NCBI RefSeq assembly: GCF_001613505.1
Contig: NZ_BDCM01000013.1
Coordinates: 558,001 to 622,000 of the forward strand
DNA length: 64,000 nucleotides
Direction of reading: 5' to 3'
Origin: Nocardia mikamii NBRC 108933
Lineage (GTDB): Bacteria; Actinomycetota; Actinomycetes; Mycobacteriales; Mycobacteriaceae
The notes under the pieces are model-generated. The model made no database searches. It saw nothing but the letters and a program-made list of their open reading frames with translations, and was not told the origin of the DNA. Below are positions 1 to 8,162 of this stretch, piece by piece. A program made the translations under genes and the position numbers. Each line of letters starts with the position of its first letter. Position 1 is the first letter of the stretch.

Positions 1-321
1 CTGCGCTTGACCGGCCGCAGATCGGATCTGATCCTGCGCGGCGGCGAGAACATCTACCCGGTCGAGATCGAGCAGTGCCTCGACGAACACCCCGACGTCG
101 TGGAATGTGCCGTTGTCGGGGAACCGCACCCCGATCTCGGGCAGCAGGTGGCGGCCGTCGTCGTCCTCGCCGAGGGGTCCACGGCGTCGGAGGCGGATCT
201 CCGCGAATTCGCCCGGGAGCGGCTGGCCTATTTCAAGGTGCCCGAACGATGGCGGATCACCGCGGAGCCCTTGCCGCGCAACATCACCGGAAAGCTGATC
301 CGGGCCGGGATCACGGTCTGA
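1..321 (+). CDS. Acyl-CoA synthetase (AMP-binding), C-terminal end only
   Basis: This is the last ~106 residues of an adenylate-forming acyl-CoA synthetase; the gene begins before the window. The hinge motif GRRSDLILRGGENIYPVEIE at the first residues is the A8 signature, and the C-terminal ITGKLIR carries the conserved catalytic lysine (family pattern xxGKxxR). Family members activate a carboxylic acid with ATP and transfer it to CoA in the cytosol. Substrate cannot be told because the large N-terminal domain is missing. The next gene starts about 95 bases downstream on the same strand and is unrelated. Confidence 0.9.
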   Translation: MRLTGRRSDLILRGGENIYPVEIEQCLDEHPDVVECAVVGEPHPDLGQQVAAVVVLAEGSTASEADLREFARERLAYFKVPERWRITAEPLPRNITGKLIRAGITV

Positions 322-416
322 CAGGGGATCGGTCCCGATATTGCCGAATGTACGCCACACCGGGCTCTACACTGGTGCGGACCTGATTGCCCTGTGTCAC
401 AGAGTGAGTGGTGTGC

Positions 417-1412
417 ATGCCTCCGGATCCCGGCCAGATGACGGCGGCGTTCGAACGATTATCGGCCCGAATGACGGTGCTGCAGGCCGGAATGCTGCTC
501 GCGCCGACGATGCACGAACAAGGTGCCGCCCGCTACGGCCGCATTGTCGCCGCGCAGCTGGCGGCACTCGCGATCCGTGGTCATATCGATGTGCATATCG
601 GTAGCGACGGATTCGACGGGGCGGATTCGCTGCGCGCGGTCCTGCTGCCCGGCCCGCCCGACTCGGTGGCCGCGGAGGAGCGTCAGTTGTTGCGCCACCT
701 GTTCGGCAACGGATACTCCGTGCGCATCGCCGCCTGCACCGACGGCCCGGGCTGGGATCGGCTGAACGCGACGGTGCGTCACGAGTTGATCGCCAACGGT
801 TTCGGCTGGGCCCGGCCCGACCGCTACCGGGCGTTGCGCACGATGGTCCGGTTACGCCGGCGAATGCTGGACTATGCGGCGCAGCGACCGGCGTGGCAGG
901 ACAACGAACCGCTGCACCGCGCGGGCTATCCCTACGCGGTGCTGTTCGCCGTCGACACCGGTCCGGGCTCGCATTGGCCGGGACCGGAAGAGGGCTCGCC
1001 GGCGCAGCTGTCCTTGCCGTGGAATCTGCCGCAGGCCTGCGCACACGCCGTCCGCGATTCGGGCGAGATCGCCTACAGCGCACCACCGGTCGGCACCGAG
1101 GAGCGGCTGGCCGAAGTCGAGCAGCTGCTGATCGCCATGGACTCCCATTCGCAAGGGGTGCGGCATCACCATGTGGTCGAGGCCGAGCGGCTGCACCGCT
1201 TGATCGACGATTACCGCTGGCGTTACAGCTTTCACACCCTGACCACCTCCCCTCGCCCCGAGGTACTGCGGGCTGCGCTGCTGGATCTGGTGCGCGAAAC
1301 CGAAACCGTGTGCGCGTATGTCCCGCCCGGGGTGCCGGGACACGAAGAGGCCGTACTGGTTTCGATGTATGCGGTGCGGCTGTCGGATCTCGTGCTGGAT
1401 CGCACGCCGTGA
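417..1412 (+). CDS. Hypothetical protein, about 331 aa
   Basis: I do not recognise a family. The protein has no evident signal peptide or membrane segment. It opens with a helical N-terminal segment, has alternating hydrophobic and charged stretches, a His-rich patch (GVRHHHVVEAERLH near residue 240) and an Arg/Tyr-rich patch (YRWRYSF). GTG codons lie at 408 and 411 and an ATG at 417, all in frame; I chose the ATG, with a weak GAGTGAG element upstream. Codon use is typical of the neighbours. It stands alone between a synthetase end and a convergent pseudogene, so context gives no function. Confidence 0.7.
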   Translation: MPPDPGQMTAAFERLSARMTVLQAGMLLAPTMHEQGAARYGRIVAAQLAALAIRGHIDVHIGSDGFDGADSLRAVLLPGPPDSVAAEERQLLRHLFGNGYSVRIAACTDGPGWDRLNATVRHELIANGFGWARPDRYRALRTMVRLRRRMLDYAAQRPAWQDNEPLHRAGYPYAVLFAVDTGPGSHWPGPEEGSPAQLSLPWNLPQACAHAVRDSGEIAYSAPPVGTEERLAEVEQLLIAMDSHSQGVRHHHVVEAERLHRLIDDYRWRYSFHTLTTSPRPEVLRAALLDLVRETETVCAYVPPGVPGHEEAVLVSMYAVRLSDLVLDRTP

Positions 1413-1439
1413 ACGGCCTCAGGACCGACCACGTCGAGG

Positions 1440-1776
1440 GCGCCGCGGGTTGAGGTGCTCCATGAAGCGCTCGATGGTGCCGCCCTTGCCGGCGACGTCG
1501 CGTCCCTAGAACACGATGACCGGACGCCGGCCCGTGGCCTTGACCCATGCGCTTGTCGTCCTCGTAGACCTCACGCCCGAGGCGTTCGTCGTACGGATAG
1601 CCTTCACACCAGGTGTCGACGACGAAACCGTCTGCGGCGGTAAGCAGTACGGGATCGTCGTCGTCCAGGTCGTCGACCGTGAATCCGGTGGTGTCGGTCA
1701 GATCGACCGCGGACTCGAGGTCGGCGACGGCACTCAGTTTGCGATAGAGCTGCCGGGGTGTCTCGAAGTCGGTCAT
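1440..1776 (-). pseudogene. Polyphosphate kinase 2 (PPK2) N-terminal remnant, broken
   Basis: From an ATG at 1776 the minus strand reads a PPK2-like N-terminus (MTDFETPRQLYRKLS..., then REVYEDDKRM) down to about 1546. The PPK2 signal then continues one frame away as WVKATGRRPVIVF, is cut by TAG at 1506-1508, and resumes as GRDVAGKGGTIERF, which is the PPK2 Walker A segment. About eleven residues expected between YEDDKR and WVK are missing, so a deletion has shifted the frame. Homology ends at HLNPR near 1440; the rest of the ~290-residue enzyme is absent. Three independent lesions make a sequencing error unlikely. Confidence 0.8.
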
Positions 1777-1829
1777 TCCGCGACGCTGTCGGCCGTGCCG
1801 TTCGCTTACGGGCGATCTGTGTGATCGCC

Positions 1830-2282
1830 CTAGGCAGCGACGATCGTATCGGCGACCAGGCGGAGATCCGGGATGATGCCCTGCGGTTCGCGCACCCACT
1901 TCCGGCGCGGATTGCCGGGTGTCGGGAGGGCGATCAATGCGCCGGGTCTGGTCTGGGTCACGAAGCAGCGGAACAGGTCCACAGACCACCAGCCCGCGCC
2001 CTCACCACAGCGGGGATTCTCGGCGAGAAACGACCACACGCACCGATCCCCCACCCCGACCGCCATCACCGGCACCTGCAGATCGCCGAGTACGCCGAGC
2101 ACCGAGGCGCCCAGCCCGGCGGGTGTCATCACCGCGCACAGCCGCCCCGACCGCATGACCAGCGCGCCGATCCGTTCCTCGTACCAGGTGTGACCGAACA
2201 TCTCCCGATACCGCGACTGCACGGGCCCGATGCACGGACTCGGTTGTTCGACTACCTGCTCACTCGCGTAGATGGCTGTCAT
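1830..2282 (-). CDS. Hypothetical protein, 150 aa
   Basis: I cannot assign a family. From the ATG at 2282 the product begins MTAIYASEQVVEQP and has a globular composition with alternating hydrophobic strands (LCAVMTPAGLGASVLGVLG, VPVMAVGVGDRCVWSFLAE). It lacks a signal peptide or membrane span. It contains several Trp residues and a Cys-rich middle. An extension upstream to 2402 is open but has poor coding character. The broken PPK2 remnant follows on the same strand 53 bases downstream. The ORF looks genuine by composition, but the function is unknown. Confidence 0.6.
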   Translation of the reverse strand: MTAIYASEQVVEQPSPCIGPVQSRYREMFGHTWYEERIGALVMRSGRLCAVMTPAGLGASVLGVLGDLQVPVMAVGVGDRCVWSFLAENPRCGEGAGWWSVDLFRCFVTQTRPGALIALPTPGNPRRKWVREPQGIIPDLRLVADTIVAA

Positions 2283-2571
2283 CAGCCGATCCTGCAGCCC
2301 GTTCGCTATCGGACTGTGGCGCTGGAGTGACAGGCGTGCTACGTCATGGTCGGCAACGCGGTCGGCTCTGCGCAGCCACCCCGGCTTCCGCAGCTTCCTC
2401 ACTCCCGCCCAGCTGACCAGACTGCACGCCCTGCTCGCCGGCTACGGACGCGAAACAGCGAAACCACCTTCGCGCCATCCGTTTTCACCGCGAGCGGCCG
2501 CCCGCCCGAGCCCAACTAGGCCGTGGCACCCCCGACCCGGTAGCATCCCCCACGCGCGTGCAGCGCGGCGA

Positions 2572-2645
2572 GGGGCGGTAGCTCAGTCGGTTAGAGCCGC
2601 GGACTCATAATCCGCTGGTCGTGGGTTCGAGCCCCACCCGCCCCA
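2572..2645 (+). tRNA. tRNA-Met (CAT anticodon)
   Basis: The sequence folds as a full cloverleaf: acceptor GGGGCGG pairs with CCGCCCC (2638-2644) with discriminator A at 2645. The D arm is GCTC...GAGC. The anticodon stem GCGGA/TCCGC encloses loop CTCATAA (anticodon CAT). The T arm is GTGGG/CCCAC around TTCGAGC. CCA is not encoded. The general shape suits elongator tRNA-Met. A tRNA-Ile2 whose C34 is modified to lysidine has the same anticodon and cannot be fully excluded by eye. Confidence 0.93.
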
Positions 2646-3063
2646 CTTATTCCTCTCACCAGTGGCAACAGTGAACGGTTCAGCCGGGTCGATCCGCCAC
2701 AGCGCCTGCTCGGACTCGGACATATCCGCTCGATGGCCGATCCCTGCCTGATGTACGGAACAGCAGGTGCCCGGGCCGCCGATCGAGTCGCTTGAACGTA
2801 CTACTCGACCGCGAGGTGCCGCCGGGGCGAGCTGCCCGCACAAGGATGTGGGCGAGCCGCGACACGGCCGTCTGCGAGGGTAACCACACTGAATCAGGAG
2901 ATCCGTTCCGGGTGCAGCGGCGGGGCCATGGTGCAAGGCTGGTTTCGACACCCGGCGCCGCTGCGGTCCGCCCGCCTCCGGTACGACATGGCCGCCGAGC
3001 GGGTAGGAGGCTGCCTGCCGCCGTCGTTTCACCACCTCGACCACTCGTTTCAGGGAGCACACG
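2646..3063. other. Intergenic stretch without a convincing gene
   Basis: Between the tRNA and the SRPBCC gene I see no coding region with plausible composition on either strand. Open frames here are arginine/proline-rich shadows. The final bases hold a Shine-Dalgarno GGGAGC just before the ATG at 3064. I searched the flank of the tRNA for an integrase or a duplicated tRNA 3' end and saw neither. Confidence 0.5.
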
Positions 3064-3555
3064 ATGTCCACCATCCACCTCACGCACACCACCACGTCGA
3101 CACCGGAGCAGTTCGTCGCTGCCCTCACCGACTTCGGCCCGGGCCGGTCGAAGCTGTTCGGCAACAGCACCGACGAATACCTCCACGTCCATGCCCAGGA
3201 CGCCACCCACGCCGACGTCACCGAGGGCTCGCACCGCATCTGGGAGCGGCTGCGCTACGACTGGTCCGACCCGCACCACGTCGTCATGACGACCACCGAC
3301 TCCAACATGTGGGGCGGCGCATCCAGCCACACCTACACCCTCACACCGCTGCCCGACGGGACCACCGAAGTCGATGCCGTCGTGGTGCGCGAAGGCAAGA
3401 ACTTGACGGGACATCTCCTCGGGGCGGTGATCGGCACGGTCGGCAAACGCGTCCTGGACAGAGAACTCGTCAAGACCATTCATGCCGTCGAAGCGCGCAA
3501 TGCCGGCGGGCCGTCGACCGACCCGGCCGCAGGGCCGCACGACTTGCGTTTCTGA
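3064..3555 (+). CDS. SRPBCC-like protein, 163 aa
   Basis: The length and pattern fit the START/SRPBCC ligand-binding fold: an opening strand (MSTIHLTHTTTSTPEQFVAA), a central set of strands with WERLRYDWSDPHHVVMTT, a Tyr/Thr strand (SHTYTLTPLPDGTTEVDAVV) and a long C-terminal helix ending in VKTIHAVEARN. Such proteins bind hydrophobic ligands; the ligand here is unknown. The start has GGGAGC about eight bases upstream. It is monocistronic, with a convergent F420 enzyme gene 77 bases downstream. Confidence 0.7.
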   Translation: MSTIHLTHTTTSTPEQFVAALTDFGPGRSKLFGNSTDEYLHVHAQDATHADVTEGSHRIWERLRYDWSDPHHVVMTTTDSNMWGGASSHTYTLTPLPDGTTEVDAVVVREGKNLTGHLLGAVIGTVGKRVLDRELVKTIHAVEARNAGGPSTDPAAGPHDLRF

Positions 3556-3631
3556 CGTCATTTCCGCCGAGAGGCCACCCGGACCACCGTCCGATCGCCG
3601 CGACAGCGCATTCTGCAATGACCGGCGCGCC

Positions 3632-4436
3632 CTATCGCCCCGCGAGTTCGGCGACGACCGGAGCCAGCCGCTCGGCGACGTCGGCCCCGAAAATGAAGTA
3701 GGAGAAGCCGATCTCCTCGCGCCGCCGCTGGATTTCCTCGGCCGCGGCCGCCGGGTCGTCCGGGAGCACGGCCAGCGCGTCCACCGCACGCAGTGCGGCG
3801 GGGTCGGTGTCGGGGGGCGCCATATGCGGGGCGACGGAGTCACCGACGACCGGCACGGCGAGGGCGAGCTCCAGGTCTCCGGTGATGCGGAAGTCGCGGG
3901 CCAGCTCCTCGACTTCGCCGCGAGGCTGAGCTCCCAGCGCGAAGGTGACCGTGTCCGCGATCTCGGCCGCCAGCGCCCGGGCCTTCGCACCGAGGACGGC
4001 CATCGCCACCGGGGTGTGACGGTCGGAGCCGTCGAGATCTCGCAGCGCCTCCACCGTCTTACGCACCTCGGCCAGCCGTTCGCTCGGCGAGACGACGGGC
4101 AGCCCTTTATCGCGTAGCTCGTCCTCGATTCCCGGCCTGCCGGTGCCGATGCCCATCTCGAACCGCCCCTCGGTCAGCAGCGACAGCGAGTGCGCTTCCC
4201 ACGCCGTCTGCCAGGGCGGGCGCAGCGGAGAGGCGTACACCCAGGTGCCCACGCGCAGGTCGGTCAGGGCCGCGGCGGTGGCCAGCATGGGGCCGGGCGC
4301 CGGTTGCGTGAGCGGGAAGTCGGGCACCAGCAGCGTGGAGTATCCGCTGTCGGCGATGCGGCGCACGCGATCCCGCCACGTCGGCACGTCGGTCATGAGC
4401 GGGGCGACAACCCCGAATCGAAACGGTCTGGCCATG
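3632..4436 (-). CDS. LLM-class F420-dependent oxidoreductase
   Basis: A 267-residue luciferase-like (TIM-barrel) flavin/F420 enzyme. It opens RPFRFGVVAPLMTDVPTWRDR, then has the substrate-side strand STLLVPDFPL, the loop GTWVYASPLRPPWQTAWEA and the cofactor segment GRFEMGIGTGRPGIEDE, all typical of actinobacterial F420-linked LLM proteins. Family members move hydride between F420 and a small substrate in the cytosol; the substrate is unknown. The start at 4436 is set by AGGAGTTCAGCC before ATG; the longer open frame upstream to 4609 has poor composition. Confidence 0.87.
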
Positions 4437-4642
4437 GCTGAACTCCTGTCGGTCGGTGCGTTCACAGACATCGACGGCGGGCCCACCCGAAATTCATCGG
4501 TGCGACCGATGAGTACCCGGCCGGCCGTGGTCCGTCGGGCACGTCGGTCCCGCTCGGCGCGCCCTAGCTGTCGGCTGCCGTACAGGGAGCGAATTACACT
4601 GTGGAACAAGCATTCTCGCCACAGCGAGGGGCGACGCCGCCG

Positions 4643-5311
4643 TCAGGACTGTCGCGTCCGCGCAGGCTTCGCCATCAGCTGGGCCGCGCCGTCGCCGGTG
4701 AGCCGGTCCGGGGCGGGCCGGCGGCCGGTGATGAGCAGGAGCAGGTTGGTGACCGAGCCTTCGATCACCGGTCCGGCGCCGGCGGTCCATGCACTGTCGG
4801 TGGCCACGAGGCGGTAACTGCCGAACTTCTTGCGGGCGTGAAACGGGAAGCCGCCGTTCCATATGCGGTCGAGTGCCAATTCTGCTGCCGCTACCGGCAT
4901 TTCGCGCGTGATGCCGAGTGGGATGGCGATGTCTTGACCGTGCACCAGTAGATCCATCAGCCGGTCGACGGCGGTCGTGCCGACGGGTGTGATCCGGGCG
5001 CCGATGCTGTCGTGCAGCTCGGCGAGTAACTGTGTGGTGGTCCGGCGGTCGGCGTGGCGGATGGCGGTGTCGCGGACCATCCGGTCGAAGTCGCCTCGGG
5101 CTCGGATCAGATTGAGCAGGATCGCCCCGAGGCCGGAATCGGCCGACAGGATCAGGTGCGCGACGACATCGCGAACCCGCCAGCCCGCGCACAGCGAAGG
5201 CTGCTCCCACCCATTGTCGGGAAGCGACCGCAACAGTTCGACGAGACTCGTGCGTTCGGCGGCGACGGCCTGCCAGATCTGCTCGGTATCGATCGATGTC
5301 CTTCTCGCCAT
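4643..5311 (-). CDS. Maleylpyruvate isomerase-family mycothiol-dependent enzyme (DinB-like)
   Basis: A 222-residue DinB/MDMPI four-helix protein. The N-terminal segment EQPSLCAGWRVRDVVAHLI and the later HGQDIAIPLG are the two family motifs that supply metal-ligand histidines. Relatives use mycothiol as a thiol cofactor in isomerisation or transfer reactions; the substrate is not evident. The start at 5311 follows GAGGAGTTCCGAAA. The gene is divergent from the MerR regulator at 5413, with an operator-like element between them, so it is probably that regulator's target. Confidence 0.82.
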   Translation of the reverse strand: MARRTSIDTEQIWQAVAAERTSLVELLRSLPDNGWEQPSLCAGWRVRDVVAHLILSADSGLGAILLNLIRARGDFDRMVRDTAIRHADRRTTTQLLAELHDSIGARITPVGTTAVDRLMDLLVHGQDIAIPLGITREMPVAAAELALDRIWNGGFPFHARKKFGSYRLVATDSAWTAGAGPVIEGSVTNLLLLITGRRPAPDRLTGDGAAQLMAKPARTRQS

Positions 5312-5344
5312 TTTCGGAACTCCTCGCTTGATCGGTGTTGCAGT

Positions 5345-5376
5345 ACCGTAGGAGTTCCAGTCGGGTGGAGGTTCCA
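5345..5376. promoter_or_regulatory. Candidate MerR operator/promoter
   Basis: Between the divergent mycothiol enzyme and MerR genes lies an imperfect dyad, GGAGTTCCAG (5351-5360) facing GTGGAGGTTCC (5365-5375). Read on the minus strand, AACCTCC...CTGGAACTCC is followed by TACGGT at 5345-5350. Classical MerR sites place such a dyad in an overlong spacer between -35 and -10. The match is by eye only. Confidence 0.45.
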
Positions 5377-5412
5377 GCAATTGTGACCTACAGCACACGT
5401 CGAGACGGTCTG

Positions 5413-6282
5413 ATGACCATCGGGGAGCTGTCCGGGCGCACCGGCGTCCCGGTCCGCACCATCCGCTTCTACTGCGACGAAGGGGTGCTGGAAGCGCACC
5501 GCAGCGCGGCCGGGCATCGACTGTTCGATGCGGCGACCGCGGTCGATCGACTGCAGCTGGTGCGACGGCTGCGGGCGCTGGGCCTCGGGCTGCACGCGAT
5601 CATGGGCGTACTCACCGGGGCCACGTCGATCACCGACGCCGTCGCCATCGAAAAGGCTTCCCTGGATACCGAATTGGCGGCCCTGACCTGGCGAAGGGCC
5701 GCGCTGGCGGCGGTCCGGGACGCATCGCCCGCGCGGCTGGAACTGCTGGCCGCCGTCGGTGACCGCCGGCGCGCCTACGACGATCTCGTCGCGTTCTGGC
5801 GCCGCCTGCTCACCCCGATCGCACCGGAATTGTTCGACGCCTTCGTCGACATGAACATTCCGGCCCCGCCTGCCGATCCCACCCCCGGGCAGGTCGTCGC
5901 CTACGCCGAACTCGCCACCGCCGCAACCGATCCGGTGTTGACCGCCGCGCTGGCGAAACAGCTCTGGCGGCACGACCCCACCCATGTTCGCGACAAACGC
6001 GCACTGCTTGCCGGTATCGCCGAGGCCTGCGCGATCGTGGACCCGCTGGTGGCCGCCCACGTCGAACCGCGTCCCGGAGCCGAACTCGATCGGTTTCTCG
6101 CCGCTCACGCCGCCGCCCGGGGCGTCCGTCCCACGGCCGAGTTCCGGCGCCGACTTCTCTCCGGCGCCGACGATGACGATCCGCGCATTCGCCGGTACTG
6201 GACGCTCACCACCGAGATCACCGGCACGACCACCACGGGCGCGGCGCAGGATTGGTTGCACCGGGCGCTGAGCCGGTCGTAG
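5413..6282 (+). CDS. MerR-family transcriptional regulator
   Basis: The protein (289 aa from the ATG at 5413) starts MTIGELSGRTGVPVRTIRFY, an exact MerR winged-helix opening, followed by CDEGVLEAHRSAAGHRLFD and the dimer helix. The C-terminal ~200 residues are an effector domain of unknown ligand, longer than in metal-sensing MerR proteins and without a Cys cluster, which suggests an organic effector. In-frame codons upstream to 5335 would overlap the promoter dyad, so the ATG at 5413 is preferred. It likely controls the divergent DinB-like gene and itself. Confidence 0.85.
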   Translation: MTIGELSGRTGVPVRTIRFYCDEGVLEAHRSAAGHRLFDAATAVDRLQLVRRLRALGLGLHAIMGVLTGATSITDAVAIEKASLDTELAALTWRRAALAAVRDASPARLELLAAVGDRRRAYDDLVAFWRRLLTPIAPELFDAFVDMNIPAPPADPTPGQVVAYAELATAATDPVLTAALAKQLWRHDPTHVRDKRALLAGIAEACAIVDPLVAAHVEPRPGAELDRFLAAHAAARGVRPTAEFRRRLLSGADDDDPRIRRYWTLTTEITGTTTTGAAQDWLHRALSRS

Positions 6283-6303
6283 CGGCGGCTCGGGGCCCGG
6301 CCC

Positions 6304-6921
6304 TCACGTCTCCAGGTACGCGATCATTCCGTCGACGAGTCCCTGGATGGCGTCGTCGAGGTTGCCGTAGGTGCCGAGGGTGCGTTCGGAGGTGATGCCG
6401 CGCATGGCTGCGGGGATGAGGGCGGCGACGCGGCGGATTTTCACCGGGTCGACACCCAGGTCGGCGAAGGCGCGTTCACAGGCCTTGTCCCAGTTGGGTT
6501 TCCACGACGCGAGTTCGGCGGCGGTCAGGGGGTAGTCGCGCTCCAGTTCGGCGTGGTCGCGGGGCAGCGCGGCGCGCAGGGTTTCGATGGCGAGGGATTC
6601 GGGGCGGCGCAAGCCGATCGCCATCGTGTTGATCAGGGCGCCGACCCGTTCGGCCAGGGTGCCTTCCGTGGCGATGCCGGCGGGCAGGTCGCCGCGTTTG
6701 TCGGCGGTGTACCGGAGGACCGCCGCCCATAGACCGTCGATATCACCGAACTGGTACTTCACGACTCCCCAGGTAGCGCCGATGTCACGGGCGATCCGGT
6801 TGCCGGATACAGCCGCGGGGTCGCCGGTGGCCAGCGAGGCGATCGCCGCCTCGAGCATGGCCTCACGCGACTGGATACCGCGCTTGTTCGCACGCCTCCC
6901 GGTCACCGCTACATCCGTCAC
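6304..6921 (-). CDS. TetR-family transcriptional regulator
   Basis: A 205-residue TetR-type repressor. The N-terminal helix-turn-helix covers about residues 15-62 (SREAMLEAAIASLATGD..., then GNRIARDIGATWGVVKYQFG). The C-terminal ligand domain has the usual all-helical pattern. It starts with GTG at 6921. It is divergent from a Rieske oxygenase gene at 7074. The 152-base gap holds two inverted repeats (6967-6997, 6991-7003), consistent with local control of the oxygenase operon. Confidence 0.88.
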   Translation of the reverse strand: MTDVAVTGRRANKRGIQSREAMLEAAIASLATGDPAAVSGNRIARDIGATWGVVKYQFGDIDGLWAAVLRYTADKRGDLPAGIATEGTLAERVGALINTMAIGLRRPESLAIETLRAALPRDHAELERDYPLTAAELASWKPNWDKACERAFADLGVDPVKIRRVAALIPAAMRGITSERTLGTYGNLDDAIQGLVDGMIAYLET

Positions 6922-6966
6922 GACGGTCGATAATACCGCGCCTGATCTGCGGCATCCAGTTTCAAC

Positions 6967-7003
6967 GAACCCTCTTGTTTTCTTTCATAGAGGGTTCTAC
7001 CCT
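6967..7003. promoter_or_regulatory. Candidate TetR operator pair
   Basis: A perfect 9-bp inverted repeat GAACCCTCT (6967-6975) / AGAGGGTTC (6989-6997) with a 13-base spacer overlaps a second short palindrome AGGGT-TCT-ACCCT (6991-7003). Both lie between the divergent TetR and Rieske genes, where an autoregulated TetR repressor would bind. Confidence 0.5.
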
Positions 7004-7073
7004 TGTGTCGCCGGGCGCGCGTCGAGCGGTCCGCGCCGCGATGTGCAGCCCTCGCCGAACGTGGAGGATCGAG

Positions 7074-8162
7074 ATGGCGAAACCACCTCTGTCGATGGAG
7101 CCGACGGGCTGGTTCCAGGTCGCCTGGTGCACCGAGATCCCGGTCGGCGCCGTCCACAAGATGAAGTACTTCGGCCGCGAGATGGTCGCGTGGCGTTCGG
7201 CATCGGGGCAGCTGGCGGTGTTCGACGCCTACTGCGAACATCTCGGTGCGCACCTGGGCTACGGCGGGCGCGTCGACGGCGAGAACCTGGTGTGCCCGTT
7301 CCACGGCTGGGAGTGGAATCGGCAGGGGCGCAACGTCTGCATCCCCTACGAGTCACATCCCAACAAGGGCCGCCGCATCCGCAGCTATCCGGTCGTCGAA
7401 CGCAACGAGGCCGTGTGGATCTGGTACGACATCGACGGTCGCGCACCGTATTTCGAGGTGCCGGATATTTTCGAGGCGTTCGGCGACGACAAGACCGCCG
7501 CCGACTACTACCCGCCGGTGCCCGCGGCCACGCTGTTCCGGCCGGGGCTGGAACTGCATCCGCAATACATCATGGAGAACGGCGTCGACTTCGCGCATTT
7601 CAAGGTCGTCCACAAAACGCCGTTCGTGCCGGAATTCACCCGCCACGACTTCTCCGGCCCGGTCTCCTTCGTGGACTTCACCATCGCCTTCGAGGAGGGT
7701 GTCAGCGAATCGGAGGTCAACAGCGGCGTCGAGTCGATCAACGCCGGTCTGGGCTGTTCGATCACCAAGAGCTGGGGCATGGTCGACAACCGCACCATGC
7801 CCGCGGTGACCCCGGTGGACGAATTCACCTCCGACGTCCGGTTCACCGTGTGGATCGGCCGCAAGCCGGGCGACGACAGCCCGGAGATCACCCGATACGG
7901 CAAGACGATGGCCGATTTCGTCATCGAACAGTTCGAGGCCGACATCGACATCTGGGCCCACCAGCGCTACTCCGACCCACCCGCGTTGAGCCGCAAGGAA
8001 TTTCAGGGATTCACCGCGCTGCGCGAATGGGCGCTGCAGTTCTATCCCGACGGCGGCCCCGCGGGCACCGGCCCGCGCCGACCCCACAGCGGGGCAATCC
8101 ATCCCGCGGCCGACGCGACCGCTCGAGTACCGTCACCGAACACACCGAAAGGCATGCGATGA
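7074..8162 (+). CDS. Rieske 2Fe-2S oxygenase, large subunit (KshA-like class)
   Basis: A 362-residue Rieske-type terminal oxygenase. The Rieske cluster ligands appear as CEHLGAHLG and CPFHGWEW (about residues 46-75). The mononuclear iron site is ENGVDFAHFKVVH, matching the family D-x2-H-x4-H pattern. Length and order fit the 3-ketosteroid 9-alpha-hydroxylase-like group, but the substrate is not proven. Electrons must come from a reductase encoded elsewhere, since none is adjacent. GGAGG precedes the ATG at 7074. The stop overlaps the next start (ATGA), so both are co-translated. Confidence 0.88.
   Translation: MAKPPLSMEPTGWFQVAWCTEIPVGAVHKMKYFGREMVAWRSASGQLAVFDAYCEHLGAHLGYGGRVDGENLVCPFHGWEWNRQGRNVCIPYESHPNKGRRIRSYPVVERNEAVWIWYDIDGRAPYFEVPDIFEAFGDDKTAADYYPPVPAATLFRPGLELHPQYIMENGVDFAHFKVVHKTPFVPEFTRHDFSGPVSFVDFTIAFEEGVSESEVNSGVESINAGLGCSITKSWGMVDNRTMPAVTPVDEFTSDVRFTVWIGRKPGDDSPEITRYGKTMADFVIEQFEADIDIWAHQRYSDPPALSRKEFQGFTALREWALQFYPDGGPAGTGPRRPHSGAIHPAADATARVPSPNTPKGMR

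Noticed and set aside
2572..3063. Possible integration site at the tRNA
   Set aside because: No integrase, no duplicated tRNA end and no change in base composition were seen beside the tRNA.
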